The translations under genes and the position numbers were made by a program. A stretch of 64,000 nucleotides of DNA from JADKCZ01 sp031396105. GTDB taxonomy: Bacteria; Myxococcota; Myxococcia; Myxococcales; Anaeromyxobacteraceae. This document shows positions 35,258-44,978 of this stretch, piece by piece. Below the pieces are notes generated by a model, which worked only from the letters and a program-made list of their open reading frames with translations, ran no database searches and had not been told where the DNA came from. Every line of letters begins with the position of its first letter. Position 1 is the first letter of the stretch. The stretch covers positions 3,345 to 67,344 of the forward strand of contig JANNKC010000234.1 in NCBI GenBank assembly GCA_031396105.1, written 5' to 3'.

Positions 35258-36014
35258 GGCCGGGGAAGGGCGGCGCCCCCGCGGGCGGCGGCGCGGCCTC
35301 GCCCAGCTCCTGGCCCAGCACCTCGAGGAGCGGCGCGCCCGGGTAGGCGGAGCGGCCCAGCGCCAGCACCTGCTTCGCCTCCTCCTCCTTGCCGGAGCGC
35401 TTCAGCCAGCGCGCCTTCTCGCAGAGCTTGGCGCTGGCCACGTCCCGGTCCGCCGTGGCCAGGCGATCGGCCAGCACCCAGGCGGTGACCGGCGCGCCGG
35501 CGTTCACCTCGGCGAAGGGCGGCTTCTGGCGCACCACCAGGAGGAGGGCGCCAGGGGCGAGCCGGCGGCCGGGGCTCATGGCCAGGAGGTCCGGCCGGTC
35601 GAACACCTCGGCCTGCGTGAGCACCGTGGCCACGGTGGCCCCTTCCAGCTCCAGCAGGGCGGCGCGGCGCACCCAGCCCGGCTCGTCGCCGCTGGTGCGC
35701 ACGCGGGCCCACTCGCCGCGCCCCTCCAGCAGCGTGACCGGCTCGCCGCGCATGAGGACCGCCAGCACGTTCTGGACCTGCTTGCCGCCGGGCCCCGCCA
35801 CCCTGGGCGCGTCGGCGGGCTCGCGGCGCAGCGTGGTGGCCGAGATGACCCAGGCGCGGCCGTCGGTGGCCACCGGGATGGGTGGGGGCGCCGCCTCCGG
35901 GCCGGTGGGGGCGGCGGCGGCGGCCGGCGCGGGCGGTCCCTGGGGCGAGGGCCTTCCGCAGGCCAGCAGGGCGAACGGCGCGAGCAGGGCGAGGCGGCGC
36001 AGGGGAGGGCTCAG
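35196..36014 (-). CDS. SH3-like domain lipoprotein, probable CTG start
   Basis: A 272-residue predicted lipoprotein. Reading from CTG at 36014 gives a short basic N-terminus ('SPPLRRLALLAPFALLACGR') with lipobox LLAC at residues ~17-20. After a Pro/Ala linker come two SH3-like segments: 'LMRGEPVTLLEGRGEWARVR' ending in 'GWVRRAALL', and a second bacterial-SH3-like unit with 'FAEVNAGAPVTAWVLADRLA'. A helical, charged segment and a Pro/Ala-rich tail follow. No ATG, GTG or TTG fits the signal peptide, and the CTG overlaps the upstream stop as CTGA. Its last 62 bases overlap the pseudouridine synthase gene on the other strand. Role: probably a periplasmic wall-binding lipoprotein. Confidence 0.72.
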   Translation of the reverse strand: MSPPLRRLALLAPFALLACGRPSPQGPPAPAAAAAPTGPEAAPPPIPVATDGRAWVISATTLRREPADAPRVAGPGGKQVQNVLAVLMRGEPVTLLEGRGEWARVRTSGDEPGWVRRAALLELEGATVATVLTQAEVFDRPDLLAMSPGRRLAPGALLLVVRQKPPFAEVNAGAPVTAWVLADRLATADRDVASAKLCEKARWLKRSGKEEEAKQVLALGRSAYPGAPLLEVLGQELGEAAPPPAGAPPFPGLSPAAAPAPPPGPPAEAPPG

Positions 36015-36421
36015 GCGCGGCCGTGGACCAGCACCTTCACGTCGCTGCGGAAGGTGACCTCCACCTTGTCCGTGCGCACCACCGTGACGAAGCCGCGGCC
36101 GAAGGTGGGGTGGTCCAGCACGTCGTCCACGGAGAAGGTGCGCTTCACGGAGTAGGGCACGGCCGCCTTCCTGCGCTCGGCCAGCAGCGCCTCGAAGGAG
36201 ATCTCCACCTTCTTCTCGCGGGCCGGCCGGGCGGCCTTGCGGGCCGCCACCGAGGCGGTCGGGCCGGCGGCGCCCGGCAAGGCGCGGTAGCGGTGCTCGC
36301 CCTGGCAGGTGTTGCACTTCACCTTGACCGGCTTCGGGCCCACCATGGCGATGACGGTATGGGCCAGCACCAGCTCGCACTTGCTGCAGAACGAATCCAC
36401 CTCGCCGCCGACCTTGCTCAT
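36011..36421 (-). CDS. zinc-finger/Tudor-like small protein of unknown function
   Basis: A 136-residue protein from ATG 36421. The N-terminal ~45 residues hold two Cys pairs, 'DSFCSKCELVLAHTV' and 'KVKCNTCQGEHRYR', a likely zinc ribbon. A basic linker follows, then a C-terminal ~45-residue domain 'FSVDDVLDHPTFGRGFVTVV' and 'VEVTFRSDVKVLVHGR', whose pattern (valley of 'HPxFGxGxV') recalls the Tudor-like tail of UvrD/PcrA helicases that binds RNA polymerase. This similarity is my reading. A TATGCT -10 box (36437-36432) ends 10 bases before the ATG. It is followed by the CTG-start lipoprotein gene. Confidence 0.75.
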   Translation of the reverse strand: MSKVGGEVDSFCSKCELVLAHTVIAMVGPKPVKVKCNTCQGEHRYRALPGAAGPTASVAARKAARPAREKKVEISFEALLAERRKAAVPYSVKRTFSVDDVLDHPTFGRGFVTVVRTDKVEVTFRSDVKVLVHGRA

Positions 36422-36501
36422 AGGGCGGCGCAGCATACAGGAAACCCGCCCTCCCGGGGCGCGGGCGGCGCGGCCGGAACCGTGACATATTGCGAGCCCA
36501 T

Positions 36502-37254
36502 ATGCGCCGGCTCACCGCTGCCCTGGAGGACTTCGGGCAGATGATCTTCTTCGCACTGGAGGCCCTGGCCTGGGCCTTCCGGCCGCCCTACCGGCCGGAG
36601 CTGATCCTGGCGCAGATGGCCTTCATCGGCGTGGGCTCGATCTTCATCGTGGGGGTGACGGGCACCTTCAGCGGCATGGTGCTGGCGCTGCAGGGCAACT
36701 ACGCCATGAAGCAGTTCGCCGCCGAGGGCTACGTGGGCGGCTCGGTGGCCCTGGCCCTGGCGCGCGAGCTGGCGCCGGTGCTCACCGCGCTCATGGTGAC
36801 GGGCCGGGCCGGCAGCGCCATCGCCACCGAGCTGGGCACCATGCGCGTCACCGAGCAGATCGACGCCATGGACTCCATGGCGGTGAACCCCATCCAGTAC
36901 CTGGTGGTGCCGCGGGTCATCGCGGCGATCCTCATGTTCCCGGCGCTCACCATGCTCTTCAACGTGCTCGGCTACGCCGGCGCCTACGTCATGGGCATCT
37001 ACGTGGCCGGCATCCCCGAGGGCCCGTTCATCGAGCACACCCGCGGCTTCCTGGTGCCCGACGACATCATCCACGGCATGCTGAAGGCCCTGCTCTTCGG
37101 CGCGGTGGTCGCCATCATCACCACCTGGCGCGGCTACGCGGCCACCGGCGGCGCGCGCGGCGTGGGGGAGGGGACCACCCGGGCGGTGGTGTCGAGCTCC
37201 ATCGGCATCCTCATCGTCGACTACGCCATCACCCTCTTCTCGGTGGGGCGGTGA
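36502..37254 (+). CDS. mlaE: MlaE-type ABC transporter permease (lipid transport)
   Basis: A 250-residue MlaE/YrbE permease with about five membrane helices. It sits in the inner membrane and with MlaF and MlaD moves phospholipids between membranes. Conserved parts: 'VTGTFSGMVLALQGNYAMKQ', 'ARELAPVLTALMVTGRAGSA', 'ATELGTMRVTEQIDAMDSM', and 'YLVVPRVIAAILMFPAL'. Start ATG 36502 lies 10 bases after a CATATT box (36486-36491); the TTG at 36490 overlaps that box and is unlikely. mlaF follows after four bases. Confidence 0.95.
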   Translation: MRRLTAALEDFGQMIFFALEALAWAFRPPYRPELILAQMAFIGVGSIFIVGVTGTFSGMVLALQGNYAMKQFAAEGYVGGSVALALARELAPVLTALMVTGRAGSAIATELGTMRVTEQIDAMDSMAVNPIQYLVVPRVIAAILMFPALTMLFNVLGYAGAYVMGIYVAGIPEGPFIEHTRGFLVPDDIIHGMLKALLFGAVVAIITTWRGYAATGGARGVGEGTTRAVVSSSIGILIVDYAITLFSVGR

Positions 37255-37258
37255 GCGC

Positions 37259-37999
37259 GTGATCGAGGTGGTCGACCTCTGGAAGTCCTTCAAGGACAAC
37301 GCCGTCCTCAAGGGGATCACGCTCACCATCCCCGCGGGGCAGACCTACGTGGTGCTGGGCGGGTCGGGTTCGGGCAAGACCGTGCTCATGAAGCACGTCA
37401 TCGGCCTGCTCAAGCCGGATCGCGGCACCGTCAAGGTCAACGGCCTGGAGATCTCCAGCCTCTCGGGCAGGGCGCTCACCGAGGCGCGGCGGGTCTTCGG
37501 CATGGTCTTCCAGGGGGCGGCCCTCTTCGACTCCATGACGGTCTTCGAGAACGTGGCCTTCCCGCTGCGCGAGAAGCACCGCGACGTCTCGCTCTCCGAG
37601 GTGCGGGCCCGCTGCCTGGAGAAGCTCAGGGTGGTGGACCTGGGCGAGGAGGTGCTGGAGCGCTTCCCCTCCGAGCTCTCCGGCGGCATGCGCAAGCGGG
37701 TGGCGCTGGCGCGGGCGCTGGTCTCCGACCCGCAGGTGGTGCTCTACGACGAGCCGACCACCGGCCTGGATCCCATCACCACCGACTACGTGGACGGCAT
37801 GATCCTGGCCGCCAAGCACAAGCTCGGGGTGACGTCCATGGTCATCAGCCACGACATCGCCTCCGCCTTCCGGGTGGCCGACCGGCTGGCCGTGCTCTAC
37901 GATGGCCACCTGGCGGCAGAAGGCACCCCCGCCGAGGTGAAGGCCAGCAAGGACCCCTTCGTGCAGAAGTTCCTCTCCACCTGGTTCGAGAAGCAGTGA
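37259..37999 (+). CDS. mlaF: MlaF-type ABC transporter ATP-binding protein
   Basis: A 246-residue ATPase that powers the Mla lipid system. Walker A 'VVLGGSGSGKTVLMKHVIG', Q-loop 'GMVFQGAALFDSMTVFENVA', signature 'SELSGGMRKRVALARAL' (SGGM as in MlaF), Walker B 'QVVLYDEPTTGLDPITTDY', and H-loop 'MVISHDIASAFRVADR'. Start is GTG. Its stop overlaps the mlaD start in a GTGA. It matches MlaF closely and not an importer ATPase because of the SGGM signature and the genomic context. Confidence 0.96.
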   Translation: MIEVVDLWKSFKDNAVLKGITLTIPAGQTYVVLGGSGSGKTVLMKHVIGLLKPDRGTVKVNGLEISSLSGRALTEARRVFGMVFQGAALFDSMTVFENVAFPLREKHRDVSLSEVRARCLEKLRVVDLGEEVLERFPSELSGGMRKRVALARALVSDPQVVLYDEPTTGLDPITTDYVDGMILAAKHKLGVTSMVISHDIASAFRVADRLAVLYDGHLAAEGTPAEVKASKDPFVQKFLSTWFEKQ

Positions 38000-39657
38000 C
38001 CGCCCCGACCGTGAACAAGCTCCTCGCCAACAAGGCCCTGGCCGTCGGCGCCCTCGCGGCGGTGGCCGTGGCCGCCTTCCTGGGTGCCTTCACCTTCTTC
38101 AAGAAGGGGGGCTACGCCGACGACGAGAGCTACCTGGCGCACGCCTACTTCGCCGACGCCACCGGCCTCACCTGGAAGAGCCGCGTCCAGATCGCCGGCA
38201 TCCAGGTGGGCGAGGTGTCGAAGATCACGCTGGAGGGGCAGCGCGCCCGGCTCGAGCTGCGCATCAAGAACGAGGTGGACCTGCGGACCGACGCCTGCCT
38301 CACCAAGTCCTTCCCCTCCGCGCTCCTGCCCGACGCGCTGCTGGAGGTGGCGCCCGGCACGCCGGCGCAGCCCAGCCTCTCCAGCCTGCCGCCGGAGAGG
38401 CGCGAGGTGACCTGCGTTCGCGAGGCCACCAGCGTGGCCAAGCTCATCGACGCCATGGCCAAGATCGCCGCCGACGTCCAGCTGCTCACCGCCGACCTGG
38501 CCAAGACGGTGGGCGGCAGCCAGGGCTCGATGCGCGAGATCATCGAGAACCTGGCCAAGCTGACGCGCCGGCTCGACGCCACCGTGGCGGCCAACGAGGG
38601 ACGCCTCTCCCACATCCTCTCCAACGTGGAGGTCATCTCGGGCGATCTCCGCGAGCTGACCCAGGGCGAGAAGGACCGGATCCGCTCCATCGCCCGCAAC
38701 GTGGAGGAGCTGACCGCCCAGCTCAAGGGCGTGGCCTCCACCGTGCAGGCCGTGCTGGACGGCGGGTCGCCGGCGGGCGGGGCCGGCGCGGGGGCGGGCG
38801 GCACGGACGCGGCGGCCCAGGCCCAGGCCCAGGCCCAGGGCGTCAAGCAGGCGGTCGAGAAGGTGAACGCCAACCTGGTCCGGCTCGACGAGCTCCTCGT
38901 CAAGCTGCAGGAGGGGAAGAGCGTCGGCAGCCGGCTGCTGGTGGACGAGAAGATGGGGCGCCAGCTCGCCAACGCGGTGCAGGCCGCCTCCAACTACGTG
39001 GAGAAGCTGGACCGGCTGCAGATCGAGGTGCAGCTCCGCTCGGAGTGGCTGCTCAACCAGACCGGCGCCAAGACCTACTTCGGCGCCCGGCTGCTGCCCC
39101 GCCCGGACAAGTACTACCACTTCGAGGTGGTCTCGGACCCGCGCGGCGTGGACACGGTCACCACCGAGACCATCACCACCGAGGTCCCGGACCCCCTGGA
39201 CCCGACCAGGCTCGTCGAGCAGACCACGCAGTCCACCAAGACCATCCACGAGGAGAAGCTCACCTTCACGCTGCAGATGGCCAAGCGTTACGGCCCCATG
39301 GCCTTCCGCATCGGCGTCATCGAGAGCTCCGGCGGCGTCGGCACCGACCTGTACCTCTTCGACGACGCGCTGCAGCTCTCGGTCTCGGTCTACCAGTTCT
39401 CGCGCCCGTACCAGAACGTCTTCCCGCGCGCCAAGGTCTGGATCAACTACCAGTTCCTGCAGCACTTCTACTTCACCGCCGGCGCCGACGACTTCCTCAA
39501 CGTCTGGCAGCAGGGGCGCTACCCGGGCGGCCCCAAGTTCACCCTGGGCAACGACGTCTTCTTCGGCGGCGGCCTCTACTTCACCGACGACGACCTGAAG
39601 ACGCTGCTCGGCGTGGGCGGGGCCAGCGCCATCACCAGCGTCGGGTCCAACAGGTAG
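37996..39657 (+). CDS. mlaD: MlaD/MCE-family protein with coiled coil and C-terminal barrel-like domain
   Basis: A 553-residue substrate-binding component, about three times E. coli MlaD. An N-terminal anchor helix (~15-35) is followed by one MCE domain (~45-120: 'AYFADATGLTWKSRVQIAGI', 'VGEVSKITLEGQRARLELRI'). Residues ~150-370 are a long helical coiled coil with an Ala/Gly/Gln-rich insert. The last ~180 residues are beta-rich with strongly alternating aromatic residues ('YFGARLLPRPDKYYHFEVVS', 'VWINYQFLQHFYFTAGADDF', 'GGGLYFTDDDLKTLLG'), resembling an outer-membrane barrel. This suggests a bridge from inner to outer membrane; the last step is inference. The thioredoxin gene begins two bases later. 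Confidence 0.9.
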   Translation: MTAPTVNKLLANKALAVGALAAVAVAAFLGAFTFFKKGGYADDESYLAHAYFADATGLTWKSRVQIAGIQVGEVSKITLEGQRARLELRIKNEVDLRTDACLTKSFPSALLPDALLEVAPGTPAQPSLSSLPPERREVTCVREATSVAKLIDAMAKIAADVQLLTADLAKTVGGSQGSMREIIENLAKLTRRLDATVAANEGRLSHILSNVEVISGDLRELTQGEKDRIRSIARNVEELTAQLKGVASTVQAVLDGGSPAGGAGAGAGGTDAAAQAQAQAQGVKQAVEKVNANLVRLDELLVKLQEGKSVGSRLLVDEKMGRQLANAVQAASNYVEKLDRLQIEVQLRSEWLLNQTGAKTYFGARLLPRPDKYYHFEVVSDPRGVDTVTTETITTEVPDPLDPTRLVEQTTQSTKTIHEEKLTFTLQMAKRYGPMAFRIGVIESSGGVGTDLYLFDDALQLSVSVYQFSRPYQNVFPRAKVWINYQFLQHFYFTAGADDFLNVWQQGRYPGGPKFTLGNDVFFGGGLYFTDDDLKTLLGVGGASAITSVGSNR

Positions 39658-39659
39658 CC

Positions 39660-40175
39660 ATGACGTCGTGGACCAAGCTCGCGCTGCTGGTGCTGCTCGC
39701 CGTGGTGGCGGGCCAGGTGCTGGTGCGCGGCGGCCAGCCCTCGCTGGCGGCAGGCACCCAGGCGCCGCCGCTCTCGCTGCCCGCGCTCGGCGGCGGGGTG
39801 GTGGACCTGGCCGGGCTGCGCGGCAAGGTGGTGGCGGTGAACTTCTGGGCCACCTGGTGCGCCCCCTGCCTCCGGGAGCTCCCCGAGCTGGCCGCCACCT
39901 GGGCCGCCAACAGGGACCGCTGCTTCGAGCTGCTCGGCGTGGTGGAGGAGTCGGCCCGCGACGACGTGGAGGCCGCGGCCCGGCGCATCCCGTACCCCAT
40001 CCTGGTGGACAGCCGGGCCGAAGCGGCCTCCGCCTGGAAGGTGGCCGGCTACCCCCGCACCTACCTGGTCGATCCCGAGGGCCGGGTGCGCCGGGTCTTC
40101 GAGGGGGCCATCGACCGAGCCGAGCTGGAGGGCGCGGTGGCGCAGCTCCGTCCCGAGCGCTGTCCCGCGAGGTAG
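39660..40175 (+). CDS. TlpA-like membrane-anchored thioredoxin
   Basis: A 171-residue thiol-disulfide oxidoreductase. An N-terminal signal anchor (Leu/Val-rich, ~6-22) exports it to the periplasm. The thioredoxin fold carries the active-site CxxC in 'VNFWATWCAPCLRELPELAA', preceded by the 'LAGLRGKVVAV' AhpC/TlpA strand, and the cis-Pro region 'AGYPRTYLVDPEGRVRRVFE'. It probably reduces periplasmic disulfides, for example in cytochrome c maturation or redox repair. It follows mlaD after two bases, so it is in the same transcript, though no direct link to lipid transport is known. Confidence 0.93.
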   Translation: MTSWTKLALLVLLAVVAGQVLVRGGQPSLAAGTQAPPLSLPALGGGVVDLAGLRGKVVAVNFWATWCAPCLRELPELAATWAANRDRCFELLGVVEESARDDVEAAARRIPYPILVDSRAEAASAWKVAGYPRTYLVDPEGRVRRVFEGAIDRAELEGAVAQLRPERCPAR

Positions 40176-40178
40176 GCC

Positions 40179-41153
40179 GTGGCGCACCCCTGCCCCGTCG
40201 GCAAGATGGACGTGAAGCCGCTGCTCTACCTGGTCCGGGCGTTGCCTGGCTTCGAGCCGGACCGGCTGGGCGCGCTCTTCCAGGTGCGCGGCGGCCAGCG
40301 CCACCCGCCGCCGCGGCCGAGGCTCCTCGAGGAGGCTCGTGACGCCGAGGTGCTGGTGGTGAGCTACATCGACCGGGTGGACGAGGCGCTCCTCGACGGG
40401 CTGCCGCGGCTGCGCCACCTCGCCTCCTACGGCGTGGGCGTCAACCACCTCGACCTCGCGGCCTGCCGGCGGCGGGGCCTGCTCGTCACCAACACCCCCG
40501 GCGTGGTCACCGAGGCCACCGCCGAGCACACCATGGCGCTCCTGCTCGCCGCCGCCCGCCGCGTCACCGAGGGGGACCGGACCATCCGGCGCGGCGGCTG
40601 GACCGCCGTCGAGCCCTCCTTCCTGCTCGGCACGGGGCTCACCGGCAAGCTCCTCGGCCTGGTCGGCTTCGGCCGCATCGGGCAGGCGGTGGCCCGCCGC
40701 GCCGCCGCCTTCGGCCTCACCATCGCCTACGCCGCGCCGCGCGAGGTGGCCTTCCCGGGGGCGCGCCGCCTGCCGCTCGAGGCGCTCCTGGCCGAGGCCG
40801 ACCTGGTCTCGCTGCACTGCCCGCTGACGCCCGCCACCGAGAACCTGCTCTCCCGGGAGCGGCTCGCCCTCATGAAGCCGGGCGCCATCCTGGTCAACAC
40901 CGCCCGAGGCGCCGTGCTGGACGACGCCGCGCTCGTCGAGGCGCTGGCGACCGGGCGGCTCGCGGCGGCGGCGCTGGACGTCTTCCGCGACGAGCCCGCG
41001 GTCCCCGCCGCCTACCTCGCGCTGGAGAACGTGGTCCTCACGCCGCACCTCGGCTCCGGCACGCGGGAGACCCGCGGCGCCATGGCGGCCATGGTCCTGG
41101 AGGAGATCGAGCGCGTGGCGCGCGGCGAGCCGGCCCGGCACCGGGTGCCCTGA
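40179..41153 (+). CDS. D-2-hydroxyacid dehydrogenase (D-isomer specific)
   Basis: A 324-residue NAD(P)-dependent dehydrogenase of the PdxB/SerA/glyoxylate-reductase family. NAD-binding motif 'LTGKLLGLVGFGRIGQAVARR', catalytic Arg in 'ILVNTARGAVLDDAALVE', Glu region 'LDVFRDEPAVPAAYL', and catalytic His in 'NVVLTPHLGSGTRETRGAMA'. Substrate family 'LASYGVGVNHLDLAACRRRG' is typical of glyoxylate/hydroxypyruvate reductases, but the substrate cannot be fixed. Start GTG lies four bases after the thioredoxin stop. Confidence 0.9.
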   Translation: MAHPCPVGKMDVKPLLYLVRALPGFEPDRLGALFQVRGGQRHPPPRPRLLEEARDAEVLVVSYIDRVDEALLDGLPRLRHLASYGVGVNHLDLAACRRRGLLVTNTPGVVTEATAEHTMALLLAAARRVTEGDRTIRRGGWTAVEPSFLLGTGLTGKLLGLVGFGRIGQAVARRAAAFGLTIAYAAPREVAFPGARRLPLEALLAEADLVSLHCPLTPATENLLSRERLALMKPGAILVNTARGAVLDDAALVEALATGRLAAAALDVFRDEPAVPAAYLALENVVLTPHLGSGTRETRGAMAAMVLEEIERVARGEPARHRVP

Positions 41154-41193
41154 GGCGCCCACCGCCCGGGTGTGGTATGAGGCCGCGCCTCGC

Positions 41194-41919
41194 ATGGGCC
41201 TGGTCGATCTCCACTGCCACCTCCTCTGGGCGCTCGACGACGGCGTCGAGACGCCCGCCGAGGCGCTGGCCGGCGCGAGGCTCCTGGCGTCGCTCGGCTT
41301 CACCGACGCGGCCCCCAGCCCGCACGCCAGCCCCGACTGGCCCTCCGGCGACGAGGCCGCCTGCGAGGCCCGCCGGGCCGAGCTCCAGGCGCTGCTGGAG
41401 GCCGAGGGCGTGGCGCTCACCCTGCACCGCAACACCGAGAACAAGCTGGACGAGACCTTCCTGGCGCGCGCCGACGGCGCCGGGCGGCGCGGCGTGGGGG
41501 CCACCCAGCGCTGGGCGCTGGTGGAGCTGCCCTTCCGCGGCGGCGTGCCGGCCCTGCCCGACCTGGTCTTCCGGCTGCGTCGCAAGGGCGTCCTGCCGCT
41601 CTTCGCCCACCCGGAGCGCTGCGCCGAGTTCGAGAAGCCCGGCCGCGCCGAGGAGGTGGTCCGCCTCGGTGGCGCCCTGCAGCTCAACGTGGCCTCGCTC
41701 ATCGGGCTCTACGGCAAGGCGCCCCGCAAGGTGGCCGAGCGGCTCCTCGACGAGGGGCTCTACGCCGTGGCCGCCACCGACCTCCACCACCCGGCCGGCG
41801 CCGAGGAGTGGATCCCCGAGGCGCTCGAGGTGCTGGAGGAGCGGGTGGGGCGGCAGGGGTTCGATCGGCTGCTGGTCGACAACCCGCGCCGGGTGATCGG
41901 CGGCGAGGAGCTGCCGTGA
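41194..41919 (+). CDS. CpsB/CapC-like PHP-domain tyrosine phosphatase
   Basis: A 241-residue PHP-fold metalloenzyme. Metal ligands are seen in 'LVDLHCHLLWALDDGVETP' and later 'ATDLHHPAGAEEWIPEAL'; 'GVLPLFAHPERCAEF' supplies another His. These proteins dephosphorylate tyrosine kinases that control polysaccharide export. The CpsB family normally shows 'DIHSHILPGxDDG'; here it reads 'DLHCHLLWALDDG', close. A TATGAG box ends 12 bases before the ATG 41194, supporting that start over the in-frame GTG at 41170. The flippase-like membrane gene overlaps its stop by GTGA. Confidence 0.85.
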   Translation: MGLVDLHCHLLWALDDGVETPAEALAGARLLASLGFTDAAPSPHASPDWPSGDEAACEARRAELQALLEAEGVALTLHRNTENKLDETFLARADGAGRRGVGATQRWALVELPFRGGVPALPDLVFRLRRKGVLPLFAHPERCAEFEKPGRAEEVVRLGGALQLNVASLIGLYGKAPRKVAERLLDEGLYAVAATDLHHPAGAEEWIPEALEVLEERVGRQGFDRLLVDNPRRVIGGEELP

Positions 41920-42983
41920 GGCGGGTCCTGCAGATCCTGGCCGGCCTGGCGGTCTCGGCGGCCGCGCTCTGGCTCACGCTGCGCGGCAAGGACCTGGGGG
42001 CCATCTGGCAGGCCATGCGGGAGGCGGACTACCGCTACCTGGCGCCCTACCTCCTGGTGCTGGCAGGCATTCACCTCCTGCGCACGGTGCGCTGGGGCCT
42101 CCTGCTCCGGCCGGTGGCCAAGGTGCCCTTCGGCCGGCTCAACGCCGTCTCGGCGGTGGGCTTCATGGCGCTGGTGCTGCTCCCCTTCCGGCTCGGCGAG
42201 TTCGCCCGCCCGGTCCTGGTGGCCGACCGCCCCCGCCTGCGCGTCTCGGCGGCCCTCTCCTCGGTGGTGGTGGAGCGCGTGGCCGACGGCCTCTTCACCG
42301 GCCTGCTCCTCATCGTGACCCTGCTGGCCGTGCCGGAGGGGACGCCGGGCCTCCATCTCCTGCGGCTCGCCGGCGCGGGCGTGTCGCTCGCCTTCGCCGG
42401 ACTCCTCGGCTTCCTGGTGCTGGCGGCCCGCAATCGGACACTGGCGGTGCGGATCACGGCGCGCCTCCTGGGACCCATCTCGCCGCGCCTGGCGACGCGC
42501 GTCTCGGGGATGATGGACGCCTTCATCCACGGCCTCCGCCTCGTGCCCAGCCGGGCCAAGGTGGCGCTCTTCTTCGCCCTCACCGCCGGCTACTGGGGGC
42601 TCAATGGCTGGGGCATGCAGCTCCTGGCCCGCGCCTTCCAGATCGAGCTGGCGCTGGTGGACGCCTTCACCGTGCTCGGCGTGCTGGTGGTGGGCGTCAT
42701 GATCCCCGCCGGCCCCGGCATGGTGGGCACCTTCCAGGGTGCCGTGGTGCTCGGCCTCTCGCTCTTCGTGAGCCAGGAGACGGCGGCGGCCCGCGGCCCC
42801 GCCTACGCCCACGTGCTCTGGGCCGCGCAGATCGGCTTCCAGACGGCGCTCGGCCTGGCCTTCCTCTTCTCGCCGCACGTGAAGGTGGCCAGGCTCTTCG
42901 CCGGCCCCAAGGATGCCGGCGAGGCGCTGGAGGCGGAGGAAGCCGAGTACCGGGCCGAGGGCGACGGCTCGCCGCTGCCTTGA
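41916..42983 (+). CDS. UPF0104/LPG-synthase-TM family membrane protein
   Basis: A 355-residue integral membrane protein with about eight helices, in the lysylphosphatidylglycerol synthase transmembrane/flippase superfamily (UPF0104). Features: 'VLQILAGLAVSAAALWLTLR' start, 'LLRTVRWGLLLRP', 'PFRLGEFARPVLVADRPRLR' (family motif 'RxGExxR'), 'VVVERVADGLFTGLLL', and 'AGPGMVGTFQGAVVLGLSL'. It has no synthase (GNAT) domain, so it is probably a lipid or glycolipid flippase or assembly factor rather than an enzyme. GTGA overlap with the CpsB-like gene suggests a joint envelope polysaccharide role. Its stop overlaps the -35 of the tRNA promoter. Confidence 0.88.
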   Translation: MRRVLQILAGLAVSAAALWLTLRGKDLGAIWQAMREADYRYLAPYLLVLAGIHLLRTVRWGLLLRPVAKVPFGRLNAVSAVGFMALVLLPFRLGEFARPVLVADRPRLRVSAALSSVVVERVADGLFTGLLLIVTLLAVPEGTPGLHLLRLAGAGVSLAFAGLLGFLVLAARNRTLAVRITARLLGPISPRLATRVSGMMDAFIHGLRLVPSRAKVALFFALTAGYWGLNGWGMQLLARAFQIELALVDAFTVLGVLVVGVMIPAGPGMVGTFQGAVVLGLSLFVSQETAAARGPAYAHVLWAAQIGFQTALGLAFLFSPHVKVARLFAGPKDAGEALEAEEAEYRAEGDGSPLP

Positions 42984-43008
42984 CGGATCCCGTCAGGGGC
43001 CCTATAAA
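42980..43008 (+). promoter_or_regulatory. strong promoter of the CAU tRNA gene
   Basis: TTGACG (42980-42985), 17-base spacer, TATAAA (43003-43008). The best match to consensus in the window. The -35 overlaps the last codons of the preceding gene. The tRNA begins 39 bases downstream of the -10. Confidence 0.85.
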
Positions 43009-43047
43009 CCCGCGCCTTGCGGCCGAGCGGGCCGCGGAATCGCCTCA

Positions 43048-43124
43048 GGTGAGGTAGCTCAGTCGGCTAGAGCGGGGGTCTCATAATCCCCAGGTCGGGA
43101 GTTCGATTCTCCCCCTCACCACCA
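43048..43124 (+). tRNA. tRNA with CAU anticodon (tRNA-Met, elongator type)
   Basis: A 77-base cloverleaf with encoded CCA: acceptor GGTGAGG / CCTCACC with discriminator A, D-arm 'TAGCTCAGTCGGCTAGAGC', anticodon loop CTCATAA with CAT, T-arm GGGAG-TTCGATT-CTCCC. G1-C72 is paired, so it is not the initiator. It is elongator Met or possibly Ile2 (CAU read by lysidine). The anticodon stem has a U-U mismatch at the loop-closing pair (positions 31-39). Confidence 0.93.
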
Positions 43125-43245
43125 TCACCCCCTCTCGCCTGGAGCCGGGCGGCTGCCCGCTGGCGATCGCCGGTGGGCGGTGCCGCCTCCGGGCCTCCCC
43201 CGCCGGCGCCTTTCGCTTTGGCCCGGCGTCCGCTAGGGAAGGGGG

Positions 43246-44928
<1,683 letters not shown>

Positions 44929-44937
44929 GGTCCCCGG

Positions 44938-44955
44938 GCCGCGGCCGGCCGCGGC
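44938..44955. repeat. perfect 18-base GC palindrome after the mutase gene
   Basis: GCCGCGGCC followed by GGCCGCGGC, its perfect inverted copy, sits 10 bases after the mutase stop. It can form a 9-bp stem without loop or a shorter hairpin. A related GGCCGCGGCC pair lies at 28500-28520. It may terminate the mutase mRNA or just be a GC palindrome. Confidence 0.5.
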
Positions 44956-44978
44956 GCCCGTGCTACCGTCCCCGGCGC

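Noticed and set aside
36490..36501. TTG at 36490 as mlaE start
   Set aside because: It overlaps the CATATT -10 box and adds four unconserved residues; ATG 36502 is better.
43048..43124. Initiator tRNA-Met
   Set aside because: The first acceptor pair is G1-C72 and paired; initiators have an unpaired position 1-72, and the GGG/CCC initiator anticodon-stem signature is not clearly present.
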